From Suillus spraguei (lineage: Eukaryota > Basidiomycota > Agaricomycetes > Boletales > Suillaceae), in assembly GCA_016800925.1 (NCBI GenBank), contig JABCPU010000050.1:186001-250000 (forward strand): a stretch of DNA of 64,000 bases. The letters run 5' to 3'. Shown here in pieces: positions 11,347 to 22,840 of the stretch. Position numbers and translations under genes: made by a program. Within the stretch, counting starts at the first letter, position 1, and each line of letters opens with the position of its first letter. The notes under the pieces were generated by a model, which saw only the letters and a list, made by a program, of their open reading frames with translations, was not told the DNA's origin and made no database searches.

Positions 11347-14002
11347 TCAAAGGTAAGGTTTCGCTTGCAGATTCCAGATACGAGCATACTCTCCCCCTTT
11401 CCTCAATAGTTCATCGTGCGTGCCTTGTTCCTTGACGGATTCATCTATGTACCTGCGAACCATGTCAGCACAAGCATTGACATTCAATTATATTCAAAAA
11501 AGACCAAAACTCACAAAATGAGGTCCGCATATCGTGTGAGGTTCCCGAATCGGTGAGTGGAGAATATCAAGGTCTTGTTGCTTCTCAACTTTCGCAGACG
11601 CTCGAAGAGATCTGCTCTACCAGTTATAATAACATCATATCATCTCTAGGAAACAGGGCAGCGTACCGTGTTCGGCCGTAGGGTCCAGGGAGGCGCTTGG
11701 CTCATCGAATAACAGCATGCCAACGGAAGACTCTGTCTCGGTGGCTAACGAGCGCATGAATGTGCGAGAGCTGATTAAAAGTCAACATCGGAAGAGAGGT
11801 CAAGGGATACACGTACACTGCAAGCCGCTGCATCTGCCCGCCGCTAAGGCTCACACTCTCGGGGACACGGATACCCCCAACGCTACGCACAAGGGAGAAG
11901 TCAATAGGCTCCCCTGAGGGCCTCACCGGCGTCGAGTAGCTATCTCTCACGGGGCGTGCAACATAGGAGTTGAATCCGTCAGGAAGCTCGTCGATGAATT
12001 CTTCTGCGCCGCCAAGACGTGCAGCTTCGCGAATCTTATCGCTGTCATGTGCTAGAGCAGGGTTGCCAAGTCCGATATCTTCATGTATCTGCCTATGCGT
12101 TAGATACGTTGCTTCTAGCGTATGCCAGGATAAGACTCACAGAGAGGGGGAAGTGTGTGTAATCTTGGAAGAGGATGGACATGGTGGCACGGAGGTCAGC
12201 CAATCTGAGAGTTTTGATGTCTCGATTGTCGATGAGAATGGTGCCTTCTGTTGGGTCGTAGATGCGAGAGACAAGTTTCAAGATCGTACTCTTTCCTGAG
12301 CCGTTTGTTCCGACAATGACCTGTAATGACATTTAGAGAACGCCCTCTGAAAAGTGGGATTACTCACGCAAAGTTGACCAGCTCCGATCTTAAATGATAC
12401 ATTTCGAAGAGCACACCTCTCTGCACCAGGGTACTGGAATGACACATTCCTGGCATACATGGTTCAGAAACGCCTGGATGAAGCAGCGAATACCGATCAA
12501 CCTAAACTCGACAGAAACACCACTCCTGAGAGTCTGCTGGTTCTCAGGAAATGATTCTATGCCATCCACTACATTGTTCTCTACGTTCTCAATCTCATAC
12601 AGCTCGCGTACATTGGAAAACTGCTTCGCAAGAGAGAACTCTTGGGTGGACATGAATGAATAAGAGGTGTGTTTGATTAGTATGAATAATGCAAAGGAGA
12701 GTAGGATCGTCATTGGCTTTTGAACGATGTAAAGGGCCATGATAATCTGGTTGATTGATCAGCTTTATCGACTCGCAGTCAATCATGAATACCTGAGGCA
12801 GCTCGTATATTAATTCGTGGAGGATGGAAACGACGCTCAGAAGTTTCTTAGCAGAATGGAATTCGCGAGTTTCGTCAAAGTCACCTGCATCGTCGCCGAC
12901 GCGTTGGAAGGATTGGCAAAATTCTAGTCTCCGGTCACATCCATGAGAGCGTCAAGCAAGATATGTCAACATACGTGCAGTAATATATTCTTTGAGGTTG
13001 CCTGCGACAAGTTCCTTGCGGTAAAAAACTTCACTGACGAGTTTCTCCAGGCCTTGCATGCGCATGTAATCTCGATTAGTAGTGGTTGCCACCCAGACTA
13101 CAACTCTGGTTCAGACAAATGCTCGGAGCATTGGCTATATTGACCTACCCGAGGAGCTTGACATCATGTTTAGTTTTGTAAACCAAACAATTATAGATTG
13201 TGAAAAGCCGAGAATAACAAGAAGGAGACTGTCCTATTGCTCTCGCAGGACTGCAAACAGAACCAAAAGTTGAGAGAGCATGCTAATAAATGACATTACG
13301 ATGCCAGTTGACACCTCGATAGTTTCGCAGGCTAAGCTACGGCGCCAACCTACATTAATAGGTATCACAGAACGAAGCTGCTTCTGGACGGCAGAATCTT
13401 CCATGGTGGGAAGGTCAAGGCGGACCGTAGAGTTGAATATGTGCCGAGCATAGAATTGTTTTATAGATCTGTCCATGTGAAGGACCATGAGGTATCGGGC
13501 GCGAAGGAGAAGGCGCGATGCAACATTGCATGCGAAGTGTCCAAGTACAGCATGAATGAAAACTGTCGAGTCCATAGTATGTCTTCCAATTGCGATAGGC
13601 ACCTAGCTGCGAGATAAGTGGGTAGTGCAGATGAAAGCAAATGATGCATACAAGATGAAGCAACTGTCCAGAGTACCTGTGCAACGTTATGCACGAACAT
13701 CATCATCAACTTATGACATACCATAGAGAAACGGCGGGTATAAGAGAGTTTGAGACTTCCATTGCCAAGAATATGGGAAGAAGCATCTGGACTCGTCTGA
13801 CGCTGAGTACATCCTTCAGCATGCGCACTACATAAGGCGCATTCTGGATCATCTGGCCATATGTCTTTACTATCGATGAGCCCGGTATGTGGGGCAAATT
13901 TGAATTTGTTTGGAGTTCTTCGTAGAAGTCCCATACACCGATGTGGGAGTGCTTGACACGGCGAGCATCCTGGGGGTCGACTTTTCCTGCTTGTGTTGCC
14001 AT
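11347..14002 (-). pseudogene. ABC half-transporter copy 2 with a premature stop
   Basis: Same architecture as copy 1. Start MATQAGKVDPQDARRVKHSH; C-terminus IWNLQAKPYL. The nucleotide-binding domain looks intact: GTNGSGKS, LFQDYTHFP, VSLSGGQMQRLA, Walker B and H-loop on the following exons. In the transmembrane part the conserved REQQDG is REQ followed by TAG at 13234-13236, after which the same frame continues with recognisable sequence (LLLVILGFSQSI). A C-to-T change in a glutamine codon explains it. No splice sites that would remove the stop are obvious. Most likely inactive, unless the stop is an assembly error. It is the partner of copy 1 in the segmental duplication. Confidence 0.75.
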
Positions 14003-14702
14003 CCGTCTCTTTTTCCTGATGGTAGAGGAATGAGAAGAAAAAAGTCAGGAACAGTTCTATTCACATTGGCCAAGACAGGTACTAGGAAATACGTCGCACT
14101 GCAAAGATAAGGTAATGGTCATTGGCAGATGTGGGAACGCAACATGACGCATGATGCGATAAATCAGTTGTCTTAATCTCAGTATGTACTAGTGTGGCGG
14201 CGGCGCACCAAAGCCACTGGCCCCTTGCTCTTATGGATTGTTCCTTTACATAGCCCTAGTACATGCAGAATAGGCTTGGTACCAGTAGCTTACCCCCAAT
14301 TCGAATTAAGACAAGTAGTGCTGAAATTCAATTGGTTTGCGATGATGATTCCGAGTCATTGATCGGGTGATTCGAATGACATGACGCTGGGCAGCCAAAC
14401 ACATCGGACTGTGAGCCAGAGCGAGATGATAAATCTATGTAGGGTATGCATCATGTTCTCAAAGCTCGAGACATTCAAGCTCCAAGAACCGCATTTAGTC
14501 AATCAGGAGCAATGGTAAATCAACAAACTGATTCGTCGATTGAATTCAAATCAAACAATTATTTTCGTATCATCATTAATATTTCTTTCTGTAGTATGTC
14601 TGGGCCATACTATTGCATAACTGTGATGTATGGATACTTAGTATAAGACCAACATAAGTAGTAGTCCGGGGTATCGTGCAATCGTGTCTCGGTATCTGGC
14701 AG
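14003..14702. other. Intergenic region between ABC copies 2 and 3
   Basis: The first 120 bases are upstream sequence of copy 2 and resemble that of copy 1. The remaining about 550 bp show no protein, RNA or repeat that I can support. Confidence 0.45.
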
Positions 14703-17347
14703 TTAAATGAAAGCGTTCGCTTGCAGATTCCACATACGAGCATACTCTCCTCCTTTCGACATCAGTTCATCGTGTGTGCCTTGTTCCTGAATGGATTGGT
14801 CCATATACCTGCAGATGTCAGCCTGCTTGAAAATTGCATTTGGTATCCCAGGAGCCTGGGACTCACAAAATGAGGTCCGCATGCCGAGTGAGGTTCCCGA
14901 ACCGGTGAGTGGAGAATACCATAGTTTTATTGCCTCTCAACTTCCGGAGACGCTCGAAGAGACCTACTCCACCAGGACAAGTTATATTACTTAAATCTGA
15001 CATTTCTAAGGAATAGGTCAGCGTACCGTGTTCGGCCACAGGGTCGAGGGAGGCACTCGGCTCATCAAATAGCAACATGCCAGCAGGAGACTCTGTCTCG
15101 GAAGCCAATGAGCGCATGAACGTGCGAGAGCTATTTGACAAGTCAGCACCAGCACTGGAGAGGTGAAGGAATATTCATGTACACCGCAAGCCGTTGCCTT
15201 TGTCCGCCACTCAAGCCCAGATAGTTGGGGCGGAGGCCCCCAGCGTCTTTCACCGTGGAGAAGTCGACGCGCTGCCCAGTGGCCATCATAATACCTTCGA
15301 CGAGCGGTGCATAGTGGTGCTCACGGGGCGGTCAATGTAGGAGTTGAATCCATCAAGGAGCTCGTCAATAAACTCCTCTGCGCCACCGAGACGGGCGGCC
15401 TCGCGGATCTTGTCATCATCATGTGCCAGCGCGGGGTTGCCAAGTCCAATGTTCTCGCGTATCTGCGTGCATTAGATACACTGCTTCTGGGGTGTGCGAA
15501 GATGAGGCTCACAGAGAGGGGGAAGTCCGTGAAGTCTTGAAAAAGGATGGACATGGCAGTGCGGAGGTCAGCGAGTCTGAGGGTTTTAATGTCGCGGTTG
15601 TCAATAAGAATCATGCCTTCTGTTGGGTCGTAGATGCGGGAGATAAGGTTCAATATTGTACTCTTTCCAGAGCCATTCGTCCCAACAATGACCTACAATG
15701 ACGATTAGAGAATGCCGCTAAAAAGTTGGGGTGCTTACGCAAAGTTGACCCGCTCCGATCTTGAATGATACATTTCGGAGAGCATACCCCTCTGCGTTAG
15801 GGTACTGGAACGATACATTCCTAGATTACATGCTTCAGAAACGCCTGGATAAATGAAATACAAAATCAACCTGAACTCGATGGAAATGCCATTCCTAAGA
15901 GAGTGCAGGTCTTCCGGGAACGGGTCTTGGCCATCCACTACCTTATTCTTCACATTATCCATCCCATAAATAAAGCGCAAATCAGCGATGGACAGCATCT
16001 CGAAGAGGGGCGAGGAACCAGACGAATTAGAAATTTGATAGATCAGTATGAGTGACACTAAGGAAAAAGGTATGGTCATTTTATTTTGCATGACGCGCAA
16101 GGTAAAAATAACCTAGTAGATTTGATCAGCTTCATGGACTCCTAGGTTAGTTCAGCATACCAGAGGCAGTGCGTGCATTATTTCTCGGAGGATGGATGCC
16201 ATGCTCAGACTATCTTTGACAGAACAAGTTTGTTCCAGTAAGTCTGAAAAATCAACCGCATCATCGCCTACACGCGCGGCGGATTCGTGAAATTCTGGTC
16301 CCAAGATTGTCAAATTAACTTTGCTTCTCAAGGTGCGTCGACGTACGTGCAGCGATATATTCACTAAGGTTGCCCGCGACAAGTTCCTTCCTGTGAAAAT
16401 TGCTATCGTTGAGGCGGCACATGCCTTCCATGCGAACATAATCTTCATTGGCCGTGGCCGCTGCCCAGACTACTCGTAGCTCAGACAAATACTCGCGACA
16501 TTAACACTTACTTACCCAAGGATCTGGCTACTGTTTTTCGTGAGTCATTCCAGGAAAATATAGGTTGCAAAAGGGTGAGGAGTGCAAGAAGGAGGCCATC
16601 CTGTTGCTCCTGCAGGACTGTGATCAGAACCAAAAACTGAGAGAGCACGCGAAGAACTGTCGTGGCGATATCCATCAAGGTTACAAGGGTCTGACCAGCT
16701 ACGCGAGAGACCCAATCATAAGACACCATGGGCCCTAAGGTGGAAACCGACTCGCCATAGGCGGGCAAGTCAAGGCAAATCAAGGAGTTGAATATACGCT
16801 CCCTGTAGAATTTTCTGATGCATTTGTGTAGGGGGGGCATTATGCAGCGCCGAGCGCGCTTGAGAAAACGTGTTGCAACCACACACACAAGATGACCTGC
16901 TGCAACATTGACGAGCACTGTCGAGTCCGCGGTCTGCGTTTCCATCACTGTCTCTACCTAGATGCGGAATAAGTGTGTAGCAAATATGTAAGCAAAGAGG
17001 GCATTACAAGGCCGAACAATTGACCGGTGTACCTGTGCAAAGACGTTCAGCTAGAAAGTTGCCTACGGCTCAGTCATGATGTAGTACCATAGGGAAACGG
17101 CAGGTATAAGGGAAGCTAAGACTTCTATCACTAGGAATGCAGAGAGCAGCATCCAAGCTTGTCTGATGCTGAGTATGTCCTTCAACGCGTGCAATATATG
17201 CGGTACATTTTGGACTATCTGTGCATATGTCCACGCTATGCGGGATACATCAGTCTCGCGATCCTCGTAGAGGTCCCAAATCCCTATTCGGGTGTGCCTG
17301 ACACGACGAGCGTACTTGGGGTCGGGTTTTCTTGCAGGCGTTGTCAT
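14703..17347 (-). pseudogene. ABC half-transporter copy 3, frameshift in the ATPase domain
   Basis: Start MTTPARKPDPKYARRVRHTR; end MWNLQANAFI. The transmembrane exons read cleanly, including the LQEQQDG region that is broken in copy 2. The ATPase domain has GTNGSGKS, LFQDFTDFP, LGLSGGQRQRLA and LLFDEPSASLDP. Between the helical subdomain (DGFNSYIDRPV) and the signature, near 15300, the sequence is one base shorter than copy 4 and the frame hits a stop; the conserved continuation is in the next frame. Loss of the signature motif would abolish ATP hydrolysis. A sequencing deletion is possible. The 50-60 bp introns sit at the same places as in the other copies. Confidence 0.75.
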
Positions 17348-17927
17348 TCTTTTCTTTTTCCTGATGCTAGTATATGGTGGAGGTGGCGAAGGGAAAGTTA
17401 GGGATACGTTTGCATGGCCCGCTGAGAAGCGAGCGTTAAGCAAATCTCGGGACCCGAAATAACTATACACAGCAACGGAGTCAGAAAGATAAGACGAACA
17501 TCTGATGATGGGATGGACAGCATCATGATGCCATCAGATGAAAGACTGTCAATGCCGAGGTGGAACCCAACCTGCATGACCACACTGGGTAAGCTTTTTT
17601 TTATCACAAGGGCCAATACTTTATGTATCTAGTGGCTTGACCCAGGCCTGTTGACAGTTTATCATCTCAAGCGTGCTGTCTGCGAAATTGAGAGCAGAGG
17701 GACGGGACCGACACCATATGCTAAATTAATTACGTACACGCAAAAGCAACCGTGACGCAACCTCTGCAGTGGCGTTACTAGTACTTAATGGAACAGATTG
17801 TGGTCGATAATAGGAACACCAACTGACCACTGACAAGCCGTTGAAGTTTGAGTGCTTTGAAGGCCTGCATGCGTAACTGAAAACCTGCTGCTTTCGAATT
17901 GTTCTTTAAAATTTTGTGATATAGCCA
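17348..17927. other. Intergenic between ABC copy 3 and the HET fusion gene
   Basis: Upstream side of copy 3 and downstream side of the WD40-TPR-HET gene. No conserved reading frame or repeat seen. Confidence 0.45.
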
Positions 17928-20900
17928 CTACACTATCTCTATTGTCTTAATGTCCATCGTGTTATGAACAGAAGCGATATCCTTGACTTGTGCAATGATG
18001 TCTTGATCCGATGCGATTCTTTTGTATTCTCCGCCGCGCTGTTGCATTAGCAAAAATGCACTGAATTCCTGCCCAAGGCGAACAATCAAACGCAACGCTC
18101 GCTCGTCGAGACTATATCAACCGGCCCCCTTTCGTTTTGTGAAGCGGATTGGGGAACGAGCATATCTTTAACGCTCTGCGTATCTTCAATGTTTTGCGTA
18201 TCATCTGCAGGCAGTTCTAGGAGATGACGATTCCAGGGACGGACGAGGAAGACTGTCTTGTGGTAGGGTCGTGCCGGTGAAAAGTGAACCAGTTTATCCC
18301 CCGTTTTGATCGAGAGATCACACAGCCCATCTGCCTTGACTTCATATGACTGTGCGTCTCGAGCATGGCTCAATTTAACTTCTGTAACACGGTATACCAT
18401 GCAAGGGAGGTGTAACCGACAATGCGCAAAACGAGGAGCGCTCAGATTGCTAAGCATCGTATAAAGTTTCAAAGCCGAATCCGCTGTCACGTCATTTCGC
18501 AGGGTGGAAATCCGTGTCTGAATTTCATCTTCGGGCGGAGATGACAGCTTGCACGCCGCAGCCTCATACGACGTGATGCTGGCTGGTAGACAACTGTTGA
18601 ACTCCGATGGTTTTCCGATCCAATCCAAAGCGGTGATGTCACCCGACTGAGCCACGATCTCTTGTAAAAGCCGCCCAAGTGCTCTTTGTTGCTTCTCCCC
18701 ATAGATCACTTGTAGGTGGATGCCGAAGATACCGAACAATGAATATGCAACATCTTCTGGCGAAGTGGTGACACGTGTTGACGCCCATTGCAGTTTCTCT
18801 CGAGCGCCTGTCATTCCTGGACGGAAAGCAGTGAGGGTTTCTGCATCTATTCCCGTCGCATCCCCCAACTCCTGCATAATCGCAATGGACTCCTTGTGGT
18901 TGGAAGAGCGATCGTCGAGATATAATGTCCAATTGCTCTGATAGAAGAGAATGACTTCGGGAGCCAGGAATTCTTGAACCGTCCACCCTCGCCCATTCCA
19001 AGCACTCTTTGCCAATGCACCAGCCTTGGAAAAAGGCGGAACGTCTGACAGGTAGACAATGGTAAGCGCTGAGTGGCGATACCAGACAAACATGGAGTTG
19101 AGCGATTCTTGGACCTCAGTATTGTTAGTCTTGTCAATGCAGCACGTATCCATCCATGCCCAGCGATAACGCGCCTCGCGAGCAATTCTGCAGAACGACT
19201 GCAATTTCATAATGCCGCCAGCTGCCTCCAACTCGTACACGACTTTATCCTGTATGTCGTGTAGCAGCGGTTCCTTCTCTTCCCACCGGTGTGAGAGCAT
19301 GACACAACGGAAGTATGTCGCCACAACTTTTTCGATGCGCTCCTTTTGGAGGTGGGTATGCTTTGTTGTTGATGAAACAAGCTCTTTATACTCTGTACTT
19401 GTTTTCAAGACGCTTATCTGCGCCTCTCGATTACACAAGAGCCCAGTGGTAGTATCAAGTAGACGGAGTGGAGTGTCGGCGAGTTGAGTGGGAATGACCT
19501 CTCGGATATTACGTTCTACTTCGGCTGGACTGCAATACTGCTGGCGCATTTCTGTGCAAAGAGGTCAAACATCTCGATACATGTGTTTGTTCAGGGCTTA
19601 CGTCGGGTTTGCGTGTCGGAGGCGTTTTCTAACTGAAAAAGCATAGTTTGGAAGGCCTCAATAGCTGCATCATAGCGTTGTGCACCATGAAGCGCTTCAT
19701 GCTTCAACTCGTATCCAATATAAGACGAAGGGTCGAGTTCGATGACCTATGTGCTTCAAAATTGAGCATTGTCCACGAAACAATAAATACTTCTCATACT
19801 TTTTGTGCATCGAGAAGGGCATCTTCCCATAACTTCATGTGCAACTTTGCCTTGCTGCGCTGTATCAAGGTGTCACTTGTTACGGTTAGGTCGATTGCCG
19901 CTGAGTACAGGGTGATGGCTTTGTTGTAATCACTAGCACTGAACGCGGCGTCTCCCTCGGCATGGTAGACAGCACCGCATTTTTGTTTGAAACCTGCAAT
20001 GCAAATGAGAATTGTAGCGTGATTCAAATCACAGAAAACTTGCCAGTAGACCAATCAAGGCAGTTGGCCTTTGTACTCTCGTCACACTTGTCCATCATGT
20101 GTCGGTGTGCTTCGAGGGCTTCTCCAAGTTTATTTGCATCAAGGAGTGCTTGGCACCGGTTCTTGTTTGCAGTTTCCCACAAGGATCTGAGGTCCCACCC
20201 AAAGAGCTGCGAAAGAGCATGTAGTTGGTCGTGAAACGTTGTCTCATATCAACGCACCACAACAAAGTCCTCGTATCTAGAATAAATGGCTAAATTAGAT
20301 GAGGAACCGCTGCTGTTGACAGCGGCAGTGAAGTGGATAGCAGCTTCGTCGTGACGTGCATCATCAGATGCATGGTTTCCAAGTTGAATATGTAGATATG
20401 CCTGATGTGCGAAGTTTAGAAAAACCTAGGTCAATGCACGGGCCTGGGATTTAATAAGTAGGTGATACAGTTACCTTCACGATCCAACACGCACGAGTAT
20501 CGGCACTCGGACAAGCTTTAGCCAGCTCTTGGACGCGCTCTATTGCTTCCTTGTGCTGATCTGCATTGAAAAGTGCGGCAGCCTGAAAACAGCAGTCAAA
20601 AATGAAGCATAGAGTATATAGAATTATTTAACCTGCCTTGATCAAGAGAAGGAAATGATTGGCCTTCATATCTCCGTTCGTGAACATGGACGCGAGGTCA
20701 AATGCTTTGATTGCGTCCTGGACCTGCTTTGTCCCGCAGAAGGCGATGCCCTTGGATATATAGCCTGTAAACGAGGGTTGGATGTCGACAGACTATGTCA
20801 CGATCAAAATTAATGTTTGGTAAAGTGCCATCATAGATCAGTCTATCTAACCTTGGAAGCATCTTGAAGCGCGCGCTTCCAGCTACGCTTTCGTGCCATA

Positions 20901-22054
20901 ACAAATGAGCGATTAGCTAAGGAGTTGTAGTTGTTTGCAACAGCATCAATCTCTCGTGTTAGCAGCTCTTCAGCCTTAGATAAGTTCCCAGTTATGCATG
21001 CATTGCGTGCCATTGTGCTTATAGTGAGCATCTGCACGAACAAGGTCACAATGAGTGGAGTGAGTCAAGAATAGATACACGCCTTGACATCACAAGCAGC
21101 GTGCTCGGGTACTGCCCACTCCGAGATCTTCTTATCGTCACTTCCGCTAAGGATACACTTGCCGTCCGCGGAGAATGCGATGCAGCGCACCAAGCTAGAG
21201 TGTCGTAATACGGCGATGGTTTTTCGATCCCAGTGCTGCCAGAGGCGAACATGATGGTCTGTGGACGCGGAGGCGACTAGAGTACCATCAGAGTTTACGG
21301 CTATGGCGTTGATATCGTGATTGTGACCCTTCCATGGATCACCAACCTGCTGCCGCGTGAATATGTCCCATTCCCTTATAGTTGGATCCAATCTACACCC
21401 GCCTGAGAGAAGTCGTGTGCCATCGGGCATCCAGACGAGTGGCAAAGTGATCCCTACATAGAGTTTGTGCATGTGGTCCTTGAAGTGTGCTATGCAATTT
21501 CTTGTACCCAGTGAATTCCAAATTTGGATATCAGAGTTTGTCGCAATGGCAAGTAGTTCTCCCGATGGCGAGTACCGAACACTGTACACTTCTGCATTAC
21601 AATTGATTGGATTTCCTTGTTGTTGCCACGTCTCCGTGTTCCACAACTTCACCGTATGGTCCATCGAACCAGTCGCCAACATCGTGCCATCTGGTGAGAA
21701 GTCTAGCGAACGGATGTATGTGGAGTGGGCTTTGATAGCAGGAGTGAGAGATTCGCCAGTATCTCTATCCCAGAAAATGACCTCTCCGTTGTCAGCGCTA
21801 GCTATCAAGTGTCTGTCTTGTGATGCTGCCACTGCCACTGCCCGCACCCGGCCGCGATGCCCCTCTATCTTCTTCAACACAGTGCGATCCTTCAAGTCCC
21901 ACAGACGAAGCATCCTATCCGCCGAGCCCGTCACCATATGTCGTCCATCGGGAAAAACTGAGAGTGCGAGTACGGTATCGTTATTTTCATGATCTTCAAA
22001 CGTTTGAGTAGGTTCTGTCTTTGGAACGATAGGCTGCTCTACTTCTTCTGCCAT
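17928..22054 (-). CDS. WD40-TPR-HET fusion protein, putative fungal recognition/incompatibility factor
   Basis: One minus-strand multi-exon gene joins three modules. Residues about 1-345 form seven WD40 repeats (DGRHMVTGSADRMLRLWD to GKCILSGSDDKKISEW). About 300-350 residues of TPR-like helical repeats follow (LSKAEELLTREIDAVANNYN, YNKAITLYSAAIDL). The last about 540 residues carry a HET domain: CVMLSHRWE, YRWAWMDTCCIDK, SAWNGRGWTVQEFLAP, YGEKQQRALGRLLQEI. HET domains drive cell death on non-self recognition in ascomycetes; the role of this basidiomycete type is unknown. There is no NACHT or NB-ARC ATPase. Joins check out, for example CDVK-ATMARNACI across an intron and DFVV-LFGWDL across 20260-20205. 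The conserved tail (RLIVRLGQ..., ending IKTIEIV at 17928) lies in a different frame from the HET exon, which by itself stops at 18086; a one-base frameshift near 18105-18125 is inferred. Sits between ABC copies 3 and 4. Confidence 0.85.
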
Positions 22055-22840
22055 TGTGGTGAGCTCGATGATATTGAACACGGACGATAAGCACTGTGGG
22101 TATCTTGGGTTACAGATGGCCACTCGGCATTTTTATCCTGTTTCGCAGCGCTAAACTATATCATCGGACGCACAGCCATGAGGCTATTCCCGCCAAACCT
22201 CATCAGGAAGACCAGAACTGTATCCTATTTTTATTTTTAGTCTTCCAATGCTCGGTCGGCTGTTGTGATCAAATAACTGCAATGCTGTGATACCGTCATT
22301 TTGAGCGGAGGTTGATGGTGTTCGAAATAGCTTTGTAGAGATTGCGAGTGCTTTGCTCTAAGATGAGGTGAGCCGCTATGCATTGGGCATCTTTGTACTG
22401 CCTCACTAAATCTGATAGCATCCCTCCCACAAGTCAGGGTGTTTCCGCCTCGTTCAACTTTTTGATCTGCATCTATATGATATCAGATGCCAGCCGAAGA
22501 ATTTCGTTTACCACGTAGTACCAGCTTCTTCAGGAGTGGAATCGTGACCACGGCCGGGCGAGACACTCGGTCCTTGGACAAACGGTCGAGTCGGGTACGC
22601 GCTAAAAGGAATATATCAACAACTTTAGATGTAGTTTCAGAAATAATTGTGTGAAATATTAATATTCTTGAGCGCATTTGGCTTGCGTAAACGACTGCGT
22701 GGCGCACTAGGATATCACTGACATGCGCCGCCATGGGTTAAGGTCTGGACAATTCTATGTATGGGCGCGCACACGAGTAGTTTCCGTGATTAATAATCGT
22801 GGTATTGGATAACGTGCGGTTCGTCTTTGGTTTGGGTTTG
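22055..22840. promoter_or_regulatory. Upstream region of the HET fusion gene, downstream of ABC copy 4
   Basis: Must include the promoter of the minus-strand fusion gene. An 83-codon minus frame at 22483-22734 has no recognisable features and I do not call it. No repeats seen. Confidence 0.4.
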
